A stretch of DNA of 64,000 nt from Clostridia bacterium (GTDB lineage Bacteria > Bacillota > Clostridia > Oscillospirales > Acutalibacteraceae): contig JAFSYP010000071.1 in NCBI GenBank assembly GCA_017449935.1, positions 1-64,000 on the forward strand, read 5' to 3'. Shown here in pieces: positions 55,892 through 64,000 of the stretch (position 1 is its first letter; each line of letters begins with the position of its first letter). Made by a program: the position numbers and the translations under genes. Under the pieces are notes generated by a model. It was not told where the DNA came from and made no database searches. It saw only the letters and a list, made by a program, of their open reading frames with translations.

Positions 55892-57604
55892 TTATTCTTC
55901 GATCGCGGCCTTGCGTGAATTGACCGCCTTGAAAAACTCCATCGGGAACTTCGGCTCGCGGTCATAGGTGTACAGACCGTTCAGCTCCTGCTCTACGTCG
56001 TACAGCTGCGTATAGCACAGACCGCACATCTTCGGGTTGTCCAGCAGCACGTCCGTCAATCCCTTGTACCGCGCTTTGAATTCCTCCTCCGTCTTCGGCG
56101 CTTCGCCGTATCCCCAACCGGCCGCGTCTTCGCCGGCCCAGCGGATACCGCCGTATTCACTGATGAACACCGGCTCGCCGCGCCAGATCTGCGCGCCGAA
56201 GTGATCGTCATGCACGTCGAAAAGCTCGTTCTCTTCCGTCAGCTTCCTGTACCGTGCACGGTACACGTCCACATTCTGCTCATAGTCATGCGTATCGTAT
56301 ATATCGGTTTCCACATGGTAATTGCCGCTCGTGTCGATGCACGGACGCGTCGGATCGACCGCCTTCGTCGTGCGGTAAACGATGCGCAGCAGCTCGTCCC
56401 ACTGGCGGCGTCCGTCATAATCCCACGTTTCGTTGAACGGACACCAGCCGATGATCGCCGGATGATTGAAGTCGCGCTCGACCGCCTCGAGCCACTCCGG
56501 CAGAACGGACGCGACAGCGCGCGGATCGGAATAATCCAGTCCCCAGTTCGGATACTCGCCCCATACGATATATCCCATACGGTCGCAGTGGTACAAAAAC
56601 CGCGGCTCGAAAACCTTTTCGTGCAGTCTGGCGCCGTTGAATCCCGCCGCCATCGACAGCTCGATATCGCGCAGCAGCGCGGCCTCGTCCTTCGCCGTGT
56701 AGATCCCATCGCGGTAGAAGCCCTGGTCGAGCACCAGACGCATAAATACGCTGCGGCCGTTGAGCATAAACTTCGATCCGTCAAGATGCACGCTGCGCAG
56801 ACCGAAGTAACTGCGCACGGTATCTTCGCCGAAGCGCAGCGTCAGATCATACAGATTCCCCTGCCCGAGGTCCCACAGATGCGTCTCGGACAGATCGATG
56901 CTGCCGCTGATCGTCTCGCCGGAGGATTCCGCACGCACCGATCCGACCGCCCTGCCGTCGAAGAACGCCTCGGCGGAAAATACGCCCGATCCGCACACCT
57001 CAGCTGTGAACTGGACGCTGCCGGCTTTCGGATTCGGATACAGCCGGATCGATCGGATATACGCTTTCGGCGTAAATTCCAGCCACACGGTCTGCCAGAT
57101 ACCGGTCGTGCGCGTATAATGACAGCCCTGCGAGGCGTAAGCGAAGCACTGCTTGCCGGAAGGGATCAGACCGTCGCGCGCGTCGTCCTCGGCATACACG
57201 GCGATCACGTTGTCGCCCGCGCGGACAAGCGCGGTCACATCAAAGCTGAAATGTACGTAGCCGCCCTTATGCTCGCCCGCGAAAGCGCCGTTGACGTACA
57301 CGCGCGATCTGTAATCCACCGCGCCGAAATGCAGAAAGACGCGGCCGGCGAGTTTTTCTTTCGGGATCTGTACGACACGGCGGTACCAGACAGCCGGGAT
57401 AAAATCCGTATTGCAGACGCCGGAAAGCACGCTCTCCGGACAGAACGGCACGACGATCTCACCGGACAGGCGCTCGGACTCATAGAGCTTGCGCGCTTCG
57501 CCGCTGCGGCCGGGGTCCGTCTCAAACTCCCACTGGCCGTTGAGATTGATCCAATCGGCGCGTTCAAACTGCGGATTCGGGTATTCAGGTCTCGGAATAG
57601 ACAT
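55892..57604 (-). CDS. Glycoside hydrolase family 2
   Basis: A 570-residue cytoplasmic GH2 enzyme with sugar-binding (about 5-180), immunoglobulin-like (about 180-280) and TIM-barrel domains. The acid/base is E392 in CPFNETWDY and the nucleophile E483 in FISEYGG. It is shorter than LacZ (about 1,000) and close to the compact beta-glucuronidase/beta-galactosidase-like group; the substrate is not fixed by motif. AAAGGAG lies before ATG 57604. It follows an SIS isomerase and a ROK kinase. Confidence 0.92.
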   Translation of the reverse strand: MSIPRPEYPNPQFERADWINLNGQWEFETDPGRSGEARKLYESERLSGEIVVPFCPESVLSGVCNTDFIPAVWYRRVVQIPKEKLAGRVFLHFGAVDYRSRVYVNGAFAGEHKGGYVHFSFDVTALVRAGDNVIAVYAEDDARDGLIPSGKQCFAYASQGCHYTRTTGIWQTVWLEFTPKAYIRSIRLYPNPKAGSVQFTAEVCGSGVFSAEAFFDGRAVGSVRAESSGETISGSIDLSETHLWDLGQGNLYDLTLRFGEDTVRSYFGLRSVHLDGSKFMLNGRSVFMRLVLDQGFYRDGIYTAKDEAALLRDIELSMAAGFNGARLHEKVFEPRFLYHCDRMGYIVWGEYPNWGLDYSDPRAVASVLPEWLEAVERDFNHPAIIGWCPFNETWDYDGRRQWDELLRIVYRTTKAVDPTRPCIDTSGNYHVETDIYDTHDYEQNVDVYRARYRKLTEENELFDVHDDHFGAQIWRGEPVFISEYGGIRWAGEDAAGWGYGEAPKTEEEFKARYKGLTDVLLDNPKMCGLCYTQLYDVEQELNGLYTYDREPKFPMEFFKAVNSRKAAIEE

Positions 57605-57615
57605 AGCGTTCTCCT

Positions 57616-58251
57616 TTATGATTCAAAGTATTCAGATTCCAAAGCGGCGCAAAGCGCGTGATAGACGGGCAACGTCAGCTCCTGCACCTTGAAGGTTTCG
57701 GTCTCCGGCAGACAGATACATTCCGTGCAGAGCGAACGAAGCGCGCCGCCGCCGGCGCCTGTGATGCCGATCGTATCGATCCCCAGCGCGTTGGCTGTGC
57801 GGACGGCGTTGACCACATTAGCGGAATTGCCGGACGTTGAAAGCGCCACAAGCAGATCGGGACTGTTTTGCGAAAGCACCCACACCTGCTGGGCATAGAC
57901 CATTTCCGGATCGACGTCATTCGAGAACGCGCTCAAAAGCGCGGACGCCTCGCACAGCGAGATCGCCGGAAAGCCGTTTTGAAGCCGGTCCGGGATATGC
58001 TTTGCCGCATCCCCCAGATCGTCAAAAAGCGCCCTGTCCCCGTCATCCAGCGGACGGCGAAGCAAAAAGCCCTTCATCAGCTCGCCGACGATGTGCGCAC
58101 AGTCCGCGGCGCTGCCGCCGTTGCCGCACAGCAGGAGTTTCCCGCCCGCGTCAAAGCAGTCGCACAGCAGCTCGAGCGAACGGTAAAGCTGTGTCTCCAA
58201 AATCCGCAGCGCCGGATAGCGCGTACAGAGCAGTTCAATATGTTCATTCAT
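57616..58251 (-). CDS. SIS-domain sugar isomerase (GmhA-like)
   Basis: A 211-residue SIS protein related to phosphoheptose isomerase GmhA. The loop GNGGSAADCAHIVGEL (about 43-58) and ALSTSGNSANVV (about 130-141) bind the phosphosugar. The operon partners are a ROK kinase and GH2 glycosidase, so it may act on a released phosphorylated sugar rather than make ADP-heptose; no other heptose genes are present. ATG 58251 overlaps the ROK stop by 4 bp, with GGAGGAA upstream. Confidence 0.87.
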   Translation of the reverse strand: MNEHIELLCTRYPALRILETQLYRSLELLCDCFDAGGKLLLCGNGGSAADCAHIVGELMKGFLLRRPLDDGDRALFDDLGDAAKHIPDRLQNGFPAISLCEASALLSAFSNDVDPEMVYAQQVWVLSQNSPDLLVALSTSGNSANVVNAVRTANALGIDTIGITGAGGGALRSLCTECICLPETETFKVQELTLPVYHALCAALESEYFES

Positions 58252-59210
58252 ACACGTTCCTCCGTATGACATGCCAGAACGCCGAGCGCGGCATAGTCGC
58301 CGAGCTGCTCGCCCAGCGCGGCAGGGACGACCTCGCATACACGCAAGGATCGCGCAAGCGCCTCGCGCCGCAGCACACGCCGCATCCTCTCGTGCAGCAG
58401 ATGTCCTGCGCGCGCATAGATGCTGCCGATGACGATACGTTCCGGATTGAGGATATCGACCAGCACGGAGAGGCCCGCGCCGAGTTTTTCACCGACCTCG
58501 GCATAGACTGACAGAGCAAATTCATCGCCCGTGTCGGCATATTCTGCAAGCGTTTTGGCGCTCAGATCATCTGAACGCAGCGCGGTTTTTCCGCCCTGTC
58601 TGAGAAATGCCGGAAGACGCACCGCAGCGAGCTGCGCGATGCCGCCGCCGCTGCAAAAGCCTTCAAAAGAACCGACCTTTCCATAGCCGACCGGTCCGTC
58701 TGAACAAAGCCGGATATGCCCGACCTCGCCCGCCATATCGTTTGCGCCGCAGTAGAGCCGGCCGTCAAGGATAAGCCCCGCGCCAAGTCCCGTTCCGAAC
58801 GTCAAAAACACCATATTCGTGCAGCCCTGTCCCGCGCCGAACTTCCATTCAGCCACGGCGCAGGCGTTCGCGTCGTTCTGCAAATAAGCCGGGATGCCGA
58901 ACCGCGCCGAAAAGAATTCCGTGATCGGCACTTCATCCCATCCGGGAAGATTCGGCGGACCGAGCACCAGACCGCGCCGACTGTCGAGCGGGCCGCCGCA
59001 GCTGATCCCGATCCCGACCGGTTCGTCGTGCAGCTGCGCGCACATCTGCGCGGCCGCGTCCGCGAGCACGGCGCACATATCCTGCCACCGCGGGTAGTCG
59101 GCTGTCAAAAAAAGACGCTTGTCGAGGATCTCAGGTCTGCCGTCCGACGCGCGCGCAGCCACCGCCGCGCATTTCGTGCCGCCGATATCCAGACCGATCC
59201 AAAGCGCCAT
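58248..59210 (-). CDS. ROK-family sugar kinase lacking the zinc-binding cysteines
   Basis: A 320-residue ASKHA-fold kinase; no DNA-binding helix-turn-helix, so it is a kinase rather than a repressor. The phosphate-binding motif LDIGGTK is at 7-13, the catalytic Asp in QNDANA, and GTGLGAG follows. The usual zinc motif GHMxxxPxGxxCxCGxxGCxE is replaced by GHIRLCSDGPVGYGKVGSFEG. Such zinc-less ROK proteins occur in Firmicutes. ATG 59210 follows AAAGGA. First gene of the operon behind the 59235 promoter. Confidence 0.9.
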   Translation of the reverse strand: MALWIGLDIGGTKCAAVAARASDGRPEILDKRLFLTADYPRWQDMCAVLADAAAQMCAQLHDEPVGIGISCGGPLDSRRGLVLGPPNLPGWDEVPITEFFSARFGIPAYLQNDANACAVAEWKFGAGQGCTNMVFLTFGTGLGAGLILDGRLYCGANDMAGEVGHIRLCSDGPVGYGKVGSFEGFCSGGGIAQLAAVRLPAFLRQGGKTALRSDDLSAKTLAEYADTGDEFALSVYAEVGEKLGAGLSVLVDILNPERIVIGSIYARAGHLLHERMRRVLRREALARSLRVCEVVPAALGEQLGDYAALGVLACHTEERV

Positions 59211-59234
59211 CCTCGTCACGTCCTTTCGCCACCT

Positions 59235-59263
59235 ATTATACCTGTCCGCCGGCCGGGTGTCAA
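59235..59263 (-). promoter_or_regulatory. Promoter of the ROK-SIS-GH2 operon
   Basis: Minus-strand TTGACA (59263-59258), 17 nt and TATAAT (59240-59235), a full consensus match about 25 nt before ATG 59210. Confidence 0.88.
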
Positions 59264-59307
59264 CCGTTCCGACGAGAAAAAACGTCGCCATATAAACGCG
59301 CCAGCTT

Positions 59308-60726
59308 TTATCCCGCGTTGTCTCGGTGGATGGGACGCCGGATCAGAAGGCGCGCGAGCTTGGGGCCGTTGAACGGGATCAGCGGGTAAAGATACCCCCT
59401 GCCGACGACGTTTTTCGTCGAAACGAGCACGGCAAACACCAGCGCATAGCCGATGAAGAATCCGGCGTAATTGAACAGCGCGGTCAGCACAAGCACGAAA
59501 ATACGCGCCATCTTATAGGCGTGTCCCATCTCAAAGCTCGGCTGCGTAAAGTTGGCTACCGCGACGAACGCCATATAGAACACGACCTCCGCCGTCAGCC
59601 AGCGCGCTTCCACGGCGAACTGTCCGAGTACGAGCGCGCCGATCACGCTGAAGGAATTGCTCAGAGAGTTCGGCGTGTTGATCGACGCGAGCTTGAGCGC
59701 GTCGATGACCAGCTCGATGGCGATAAGCTGCACGAGCACGGGAACGGCGATGGGCTTGTCGATACGGATGAAATCGAGCCACTGCGGGATATGCTGCGGG
59801 TTGCGGATCAGAAGATACCACACCGGCGTGAGAAACATCGTGGACGAAAACACCAGAAGTCGCACAAGCCGCAGGAATGAACCGAGCATGGGCGGGAAAT
59901 AGAAATCGTTCGTATCCTGCAAAAAATCGAAGAACCCAGACGGGATGACCATGACGGCAGGAGAATTGTCCGTGATGACGAGAATACTGCCCTCCGCCGC
60001 GGACGCTGCGGCGGAATCGGGACGTTCGGTATACCGCACGCGCGGGAACGGGTTGAAATGCCGTCCCGGCACAAGACATTCGAGAAGGCTCTCCTGCGCC
60101 ATGGCAAGCGTTTCCACGCGGATGCTTTGCAGCTTGTCCATAACGGTTTGCAGCATCTTTTGGTCCGCCTTTCCGTCCACAAAGCAGACTGCGACGTCGA
60201 GCTTCGAGCGCGTGCCGATCTGCAGCAGCGTGATCGTCAGCGACGGATCGCGAAGCCGGCGGCGCAGCAGCGCCGTATTTTGCAGCAGGACTTCATTGAA
60301 GCCCTCGTGCGGGCCGAGCAGTACGCGGTTGTTCTCCGGCTCGTCCGGCGTGCGCGATGCGTACTGCCGCACATCCATGAGCACCGCGCCCGCTACGCCC
60401 TCTGCCAACAACACGGCCTGTCCGGAAAGCAGCGCCGTGACGGCCGTCTGAAAGTCCGTCGTCGTGTCGGATTCCGTAAACGGGATGAACCGCTGCGCGA
60501 GCTGCCGCGCCTGCGTAACGGCGGCGTATTCGCCGCTGTCGAGCGCCAGAAGATCGCCCAGCACCTTGACGGCGCTGTCGGTCTGGATCAGGCCGTTGAT
60601 GAAATAGAGCTTCAGCGCGCGGCTGCCGATCCGGAACGACCGCGCGACGACGTCAAAGCTGCGCGCGCATCCGACCGCTTCCTCAAACGCGGCACATTCT
60701 CTGTCAAACTGTCCGTTGAATTCCAT
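59308..60726 (-). CDS. GerA-family spore germination protein (SpoVAF-like)
   Basis: A 472-residue GerA/SpoVAF-family protein. The N-terminal cytoplasmic part (about 1-230) has the DGLIxxxxxKVL-like FINGLIQTDSAVKVL and GRHFNPFPRVRYTERP motifs; about 5 membrane helices follow (about 260-455). It belongs to the germinant-receptor or SpoVA-associated channel in the spore inner membrane. No GerB or GerC partner is adjacent, which favours SpoVAF type. ATG 60726 is used, with GGGGG 6 nt upstream; ATG 60738 has no site. Confidence 0.88.
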   Translation of the reverse strand: MEFNGQFDRECAAFEEAVGCARSFDVVARSFRIGSRALKLYFINGLIQTDSAVKVLGDLLALDSGEYAAVTQARQLAQRFIPFTESDTTTDFQTAVTALLSGQAVLLAEGVAGAVLMDVRQYASRTPDEPENNRVLLGPHEGFNEVLLQNTALLRRRLRDPSLTITLLQIGTRSKLDVAVCFVDGKADQKMLQTVMDKLQSIRVETLAMAQESLLECLVPGRHFNPFPRVRYTERPDSAAASAAEGSILVITDNSPAVMVIPSGFFDFLQDTNDFYFPPMLGSFLRLVRLLVFSSTMFLTPVWYLLIRNPQHIPQWLDFIRIDKPIAVPVLVQLIAIELVIDALKLASINTPNSLSNSFSVIGALVLGQFAVEARWLTAEVVFYMAFVAVANFTQPSFEMGHAYKMARIFVLVLTALFNYAGFFIGYALVFAVLVSTKNVVGRGYLYPLIPFNGPKLARLLIRRPIHRDNAG

Positions 60727-60743
60727 AGGCGCCCCCATTAAAA

Positions 60744-60771
60744 TAACTGCGCACAAAACTGTACGCAGTTA
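60744..60771 (-). promoter_or_regulatory. Inverted repeat between the peptidoglycan-binding and GerA genes
   Basis: TAACTGCG-12 nt-CGCAGTTA is a perfect 8-bp inverted repeat, 15 nt after the preceding stop on the minus strand and followed by TTTTAATG. It may be a weak terminator or an operator; the U-tract is short. The gerA site GGGGG follows it directly. Confidence 0.55.
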
Positions 60772-60786
60772 GTTTGTCTGCCGAAA

Positions 60787-62133
60787 TCATCGGTATTCAT
60801 TATACAGCGTGATGATCGCGTTCCATGTGATCGGTCCGACGACGCCGTCCGGGTCCAGATCGAACAGATTCTGCACCGCCACGACCGCCGCCTGCGTCTG
60901 TGTGCCGAAGATACCGTCGACCGTGACAGACGGGACGTCGCTGTTGTTTTGCGCGATCGTGCGCAGGAACACCTGAAGCTGCTCGACGATCTTTCCCGAC
61001 GCGCCCCGCATGATATAGTATCCCGGGTACAGCAGATATGTCAGGCCCATATACTCATCCGGCAGCGACTGCAATATCCCGCGGTAAACGTCCAGCACCG
61101 TATTCCATGTGTTCCGTCCGACTATCCCGTCGACCGTCAGACCGTAATACCGCTGGAAAGCCTCCACGGCCTGCTGCGTCGCAGGGCCGAATATCCCGTC
61201 CTCGGTAATATCTATGGTCAGGCTGTCGTTGAACTGTCCGACAAAATTCAGATAATACTGGATCGTGCGCACCGCGATCCCGCGGTCGCCGCGGCGCAGG
61301 ACGTTCGTGAAGACGCGCTCGACTTCACTGATGGTCAGTCCTTCGCTGTAAATCTCGGAAAGGTTTTTGACGCCGTTGTAGATATACTTGAGCTTATACC
61401 ACGTCTGTTTGCCCACTACGCCGTCCACTTCCAGCCCGAAGATCTGCTGAAATACGACGACCGCCTGACGTGTCGCGGCGTCGTATATCCCGTTTACGCT
61501 GCCGATGCGCGGGATCGCGGGATAGTTCGCGGAGATCCGGTTCAGTTCACGCTGAATGGTGCGCACATCGGAGCCGGCCGAGCCGATCGTGAACGGCGTG
61601 CCCGAATAGGACGGGATGTTCGGCGCGGTCGGCGCGTTGTACACGAGCGACACGTCTCCGCCGAAATAATAGCGCAGGATCTGTGTCGGCGAATACCCTT
61701 GATTGGCAAGAGAGACCGTGCCCCACTGAGACAGTCCCGCACACGTCACGCCGCTTCCGCTGCAGTACTGCGCCGCCAGCGGCTGTACCTGACTGCCGCG
61801 AATGATGTACGTATTGAAAACCATATCCACAAGATCGCTTATCGGTTCAAAGAATTTGCGTCCCGGAACGAACGCCTGATCGAACGCCGTGTTGTTGGTG
61901 ATGTCGAAGGAATATCCGCGCGTGCGGTAGTATTCCGTGAAAACACGGTTCATGGTAAAAGACTGGATCGTGTAAATATTGGCAAGCATCGCGTCCGTCG
62001 GCCACGTGGGATAGATCTCGCTGCAAACCACATTTTTGATATAGTCGATATACGGCACACGGATATTGTCCGCGCTCTCGTTCGGCGCGCCGAGATGGAC
62101 CGTAATGCTCGTCGGAATGGTCACGACTGCCAT
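60787..62133 (-). CDS. Spore peptidoglycan-binding protein (SpoIID-like N-terminus, three PG_binding_1 repeats)
   Basis: A 448-residue protein often labelled spore cortex-lytic or peptidoglycan-binding. The N-terminal part (about 1-165) has VVCSEIYPTWP, RGYSFDITNNTAFDQAF and CAGLSQWGTVSLA, recalling SpoIID-type lytic folds; three PG_binding_1 repeats follow (about 178-245, 285-350 and 370-440) ending in DGVVGKQTW, DGIVGRNTW and DGVVGPITW. No signal peptide. The product probably acts in the developing spore. GGGGAGG precedes the ATG. Relation to SleB is by domain only. Confidence 0.82.
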   Translation of the reverse strand: MAVVTIPTSITVHLGAPNESADNIRVPYIDYIKNVVCSEIYPTWPTDAMLANIYTIQSFTMNRVFTEYYRTRGYSFDITNNTAFDQAFVPGRKFFEPISDLVDMVFNTYIIRGSQVQPLAAQYCSGSGVTCAGLSQWGTVSLANQGYSPTQILRYYFGGDVSLVYNAPTAPNIPSYSGTPFTIGSAGSDVRTIQRELNRISANYPAIPRIGSVNGIYDAATRQAVVVFQQIFGLEVDGVVGKQTWYKLKYIYNGVKNLSEIYSEGLTISEVERVFTNVLRRGDRGIAVRTIQYYLNFVGQFNDSLTIDITEDGIFGPATQQAVEAFQRYYGLTVDGIVGRNTWNTVLDVYRGILQSLPDEYMGLTYLLYPGYYIMRGASGKIVEQLQVFLRTIAQNNSDVPSVTVDGIFGTQTQAAVVAVQNLFDLDPDGVVGPITWNAIITLYNEYR

Positions 62134-62136
62134 CTT

Positions 62137-62886
62137 TTACGCCTCCCCGCCGAAAAGCGCGGCCGCGTCCAGATCGGGCCTGCACGGGATCATCTCCACG
62201 TTCTGCACCGTCTCCACGCTGTCAAAAATTGCCACGTCACGGATGCGCACCTCGGTAAACAGCGGATGCGTCACCAGAATATCATACGTTGAATACGGCT
62301 GCATCGCCGACGGCGCGTCGGAGAGCATACGGTCCGGCGCGGGCAGCGTGATGCGGTTCATGATCCCGTTGGCGTCCGTCTGCGTCTTATAAAAGATACA
62401 GCAATCCTGCGGGAACTGCTTGCTGATCTCGATCGACGCATTCGGGATCGGGAACGCCTGATTGGCGGCAAATACCTGCACGCGAAGAAACCCGGATTCC
62501 GGATTCAGCCGCAGAAACTCCGCTTTGGACGGAAACTGTTCGATGCTGCCGTTGAGATACGGCGGGAACTTGTCTGCGTTTTCGATGAACGCCTGCTCCT
62601 GCTCGTTGTCCATCGGCGGCTGCGCGGCCTGCTGCGGGATCTGCTCATGCAGCGCGACGTTTTGTAGACGCATTTCCGTCGAAACCGTTACGGCCTGCGG
62701 AAAATCCTCCCGCACAAGCTGTCCGGCGGGCAGAATCCGCTCCGGCTCTTCCGGCTCCGGCGGTTCGCTCTGCGGCGCTTGCGGTTCTGCCTGCGGCTGC
62801 GGCGTGTATTTCGGATGCCTGCGGCTGAACTCCATCAGCTCCTGCCGGTATTTTTCGATCATGGGTTCCAAGGGATCGTTTTGCAT
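62137..62886 (-). CDS. Hypothetical protein with proline-rich linker and carboxypeptidase-regulatory-like domain
   Basis: A 249-residue protein. Residues about 28-52 are Q/P/E-rich and probably unstructured. Residues about 130-240 form a transthyretin-like beta domain (FLRVQVFAANQAFPIPNASIEIS, TQTDANGIMNRITLPAP, YDILVTHPLFTEVRIRDVAIF) of the kind used as spacers in surface or spore proteins. Its stop is 4 nt before the peptidoglycan-binding gene, and co-occurrence suggests a spore role. The start has only a moderate AGGCAGGT site. Confidence 0.68.
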   Translation of the reverse strand: MQNDPLEPMIEKYRQELMEFSRRHPKYTPQPQAEPQAPQSEPPEPEEPERILPAGQLVREDFPQAVTVSTEMRLQNVALHEQIPQQAAQPPMDNEQEQAFIENADKFPPYLNGSIEQFPSKAEFLRLNPESGFLRVQVFAANQAFPIPNASIEISKQFPQDCCIFYKTQTDANGIMNRITLPAPDRMLSDAPSAMQPYSTYDILVTHPLFTEVRIRDVAIFDSVETVQNVEMIPCRPDLDAAALFGGEA

Positions 62887-62973
62887 ACGGGTACCTGCCT
62901 TTCATTCGTTGTCCGCTGACAGTATATGCGGGCGCATGAAAAAAGTGCCGCAGCCCGGATCGAAACAATTGAC

Positions 62974-63008
62974 CGAACAAATGGTTGCTTTCATCGAACA
63001 TTTGTTGT
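62974..63008. promoter_or_regulatory. Two LexA-like SOS boxes
   Basis: CGAACAAATGGTTG (62974-62987) differs at one position from CGAACRNRYGTTYG, the Gram-positive LexA box. CGAACATTTGTTGT (62995-63008) is a weaker match. The first overlaps the -35 hexamer and the second fills the spacer up to the -10, which is a typical repressor arrangement. Confidence 0.75.
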
Positions 63009-63013
63009 ATAAT
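62985..63013 (+). promoter_or_regulatory. SOS-regulated promoter of the Y-family polymerase gene
   Basis: TTGCTT (62985-62990), 17 nt and TATAAT (63008-63013). The predicted start is near 63020, about 16 nt before ATG 63036. LexA-like boxes overlap it. Confidence 0.82.
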
Positions 63014-63035
63014 CATATGGAAAGAAGGTGACGGG

Positions 63036-64000
63036 ATGCTGACCGAACGCGCATATCTGGCGATCGACCTGAAGTCTTTCTATGCCTCTGTGGAGTGTGT
63101 GGAACGCGGTCTCGATCCGCTGACGACCAATCTTGTCGTGGCGGATAAGAGCCGGACAGACAAAACAATCTGTCTGGCGGTGTCGCCGTCGCTGAAAGCA
63201 TTCGGCATCCCCGGCAGAGCGCGTCTGTTCGAGGTCGTGCAGCGCGTCCGGGAAGTGAACGCCGAGCGAAAACGCCGCGCGCCGGGCCATGTGTTCCGCG
63301 GCAGCTCGACGCGTTCTGTCGAGCTGGGCAGCGATCCCTCTCTGCAGCTCGACTATATCACCGCCGTGCCGCGCATGTCGCTGTATGTGCAGTACAGCAG
63401 CCGGATCTATGAGATCTACCTGAAATATATCGCGCCGGAGGATATTCATATCTACTCCATCGACGAGGTCTTTCTCGACGTGACGAACTACCTGAACACA
63501 TATCGCTGCACGCCGCGAGAGCTGGCCATGCGCATCATTCTGGACGTGCTGGAACAGACCGGGATCACCGCCACTGCCGGGATCGGCACGAATCTGTATC
63601 TGTGCAAGATCGCCATGGATATCGTGGCAAAGCATTTAAAGCCGGATACGAACGGCGTTCGGATTGCTGAGCTGGACGAGCAGTCCTACCGACAAACGCT
63701 CTGGACACATACGCCGATCACCGACTTCTGGCGCATCGGCGTCGGCTACGCCCGAAAGCTGGCGGAATACGGGATGTTCACCATGGGCGACGTCGCGCGC
63801 TGCTCGGTCGGCAAGGACGACGACTTCTACAACGAAGCGCTGCTGTATAAGCTGTTCGGGGTGAACGCGGAGCTGCTGATCGACCACGCGTGGGGCTGGG
63901 AGCCGTGCACCATCGCGGACGTCAAGGCCTATCGTCCGCAGCAGAATTCCATCAGCTCCGGCCAGGTGCTGCATTGTCCGTATACCGCCGCACAAGCTGC
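63036..64000 (+). CDS. Y-family DNA polymerase (UvrX/YqjW-like), 3' end beyond the window
   Basis: An open frame of 321 codons that runs off the window. It opens with YLAIDLKSFYASVECVERG, the palm motif with catalytic D11; SIDEVFLDV supplies D143/E144. TAGIGTNLYLCKIAMD is the conserved basic segment. NLVVADKSRTDKTICLAVSPSLKAFG is the pattern of UvrX/YqjW (UmuC-like) proteins in Firmicutes rather than E. coli DinB. A translesion, SOS-induced role fits the promoter. AAGGTG precedes the ATG. Confidence 0.92.
   Translation, partial: MLTERAYLAIDLKSFYASVECVERGLDPLTTNLVVADKSRTDKTICLAVSPSLKAFGIPGRARLFEVVQRVREVNAERKRRAPGHVFRGSSTRSVELGSDPSLQLDYITAVPRMSLYVQYSSRIYEIYLKYIAPEDIHIYSIDEVFLDVTNYLNTYRCTPRELAMRIILDVLEQTGITATAGIGTNLYLCKIAMDIVAKHLKPDTNGVRIAELDEQSYRQTLWTHTPITDFWRIGVGYARKLAEYGMFTMGDVARCSVGKDDDFYNEALLYKLFGVNAELLIDHAWGWEPCTIADVKAYRPQQNSISSGQVLHCPYTAAQA

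Noticed and set aside
62900..62960. Forespore (sigma-G-like) promoter for the spore gene group
   Set aside because: CATATAC appears on the minus strand, but no matching -35 element at correct spacing was found.

Overview
The window reads as chromosomal DNA of a Gram-positive, spore-forming member of the Clostridia, probably an uncultured gut lineage related to Oscillospirales or Christensenellales. This is inferred from GerA-family germination and spore peptidoglycan-binding genes, a CCA-encoding tRNA-Met, strong GGAGG ribosome binding sites, BspA-type repeats, GPH sugar transporters and cytoplasmic glycosidases. No phage, insertion sequence, CRISPR array or rRNA was seen. Coding density is very high, with many 4-bp ATGA start/stop overlaps. 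No gene-free stretch exceeds 300 bases. Most longer intergenic gaps hold a promoter of the form TTGNNN-N17-TATAAT or an intrinsic terminator.

Layout. 1-193: tRNA-Glu (cut by the window edge) and tRNA-Met on the minus strand. 291-1004: a secreted polysaccharide deacetylase. 16360 down to 1008: a minus-strand run of about 16 genes behind one visible promoter (thymidylate kinase-like, DUF2156, GNAT, DJ-1, 5-formyl-THF cyclo-ligase, MltG, U32 tRNA-hydroxylation-type protein, two M42 peptidases, GNAT, YnbB-type PLP enzyme, GPH transporter, a hypothetical, a truncated YbaK fragment, galE, hflX). 19049-16371: an operon of three TIM-barrel enzymes of one superfamily, ending with endonuclease IV. It is divergent from a domain-permuted GH3 glycosidase (19166-21541). 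27391-21607: a purine salvage and uptake operon (xpt, BMP lipoprotein, ABC ATPase, two permeases).

28985-27420 is a second GPH transporter, divergent from a plus-strand run (29193-37309): a beta-propeller/alpha-toroid fusion protein, a DapA/NanA-fold aldolase, a DUF4474 protein, a YfhO-type membrane protein, a GT2 glycosyltransferase and thioredoxin. 43580-37409 is a five-gene operon headed by a GH51 arabinofuranosidase, with an intrinsic-terminator-like hairpin in its leader. 48576-43642 encodes a heterodimeric ABC exporter and a MATE pump. 48654-54286 holds a D-aspartate-ligase-like ATP-grasp enzyme, AsnB, a PfkB kinase and a YfcC transporter. 55794-54292 is a lipoprotein. 59263-55834 is a ROK kinase, SIS isomerase and GH2 operon. 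62886-59308 is a spore-germination group. The window ends in a Y-family DNA polymerase with two LexA-like boxes in its promoter.

Together the genes describe an anaerobe that imports plant or host oligosaccharides, splits them inside the cell, salvages purines, and has a probably D-Asp/amidated and glycosylated envelope. The least described parts are the propeller-toroid locus at 29.2-32.2 kb, the arabinofuranosidase operon with its leader hairpin, and the membrane-anchored hypothetical at 3.4-4.4 kb.
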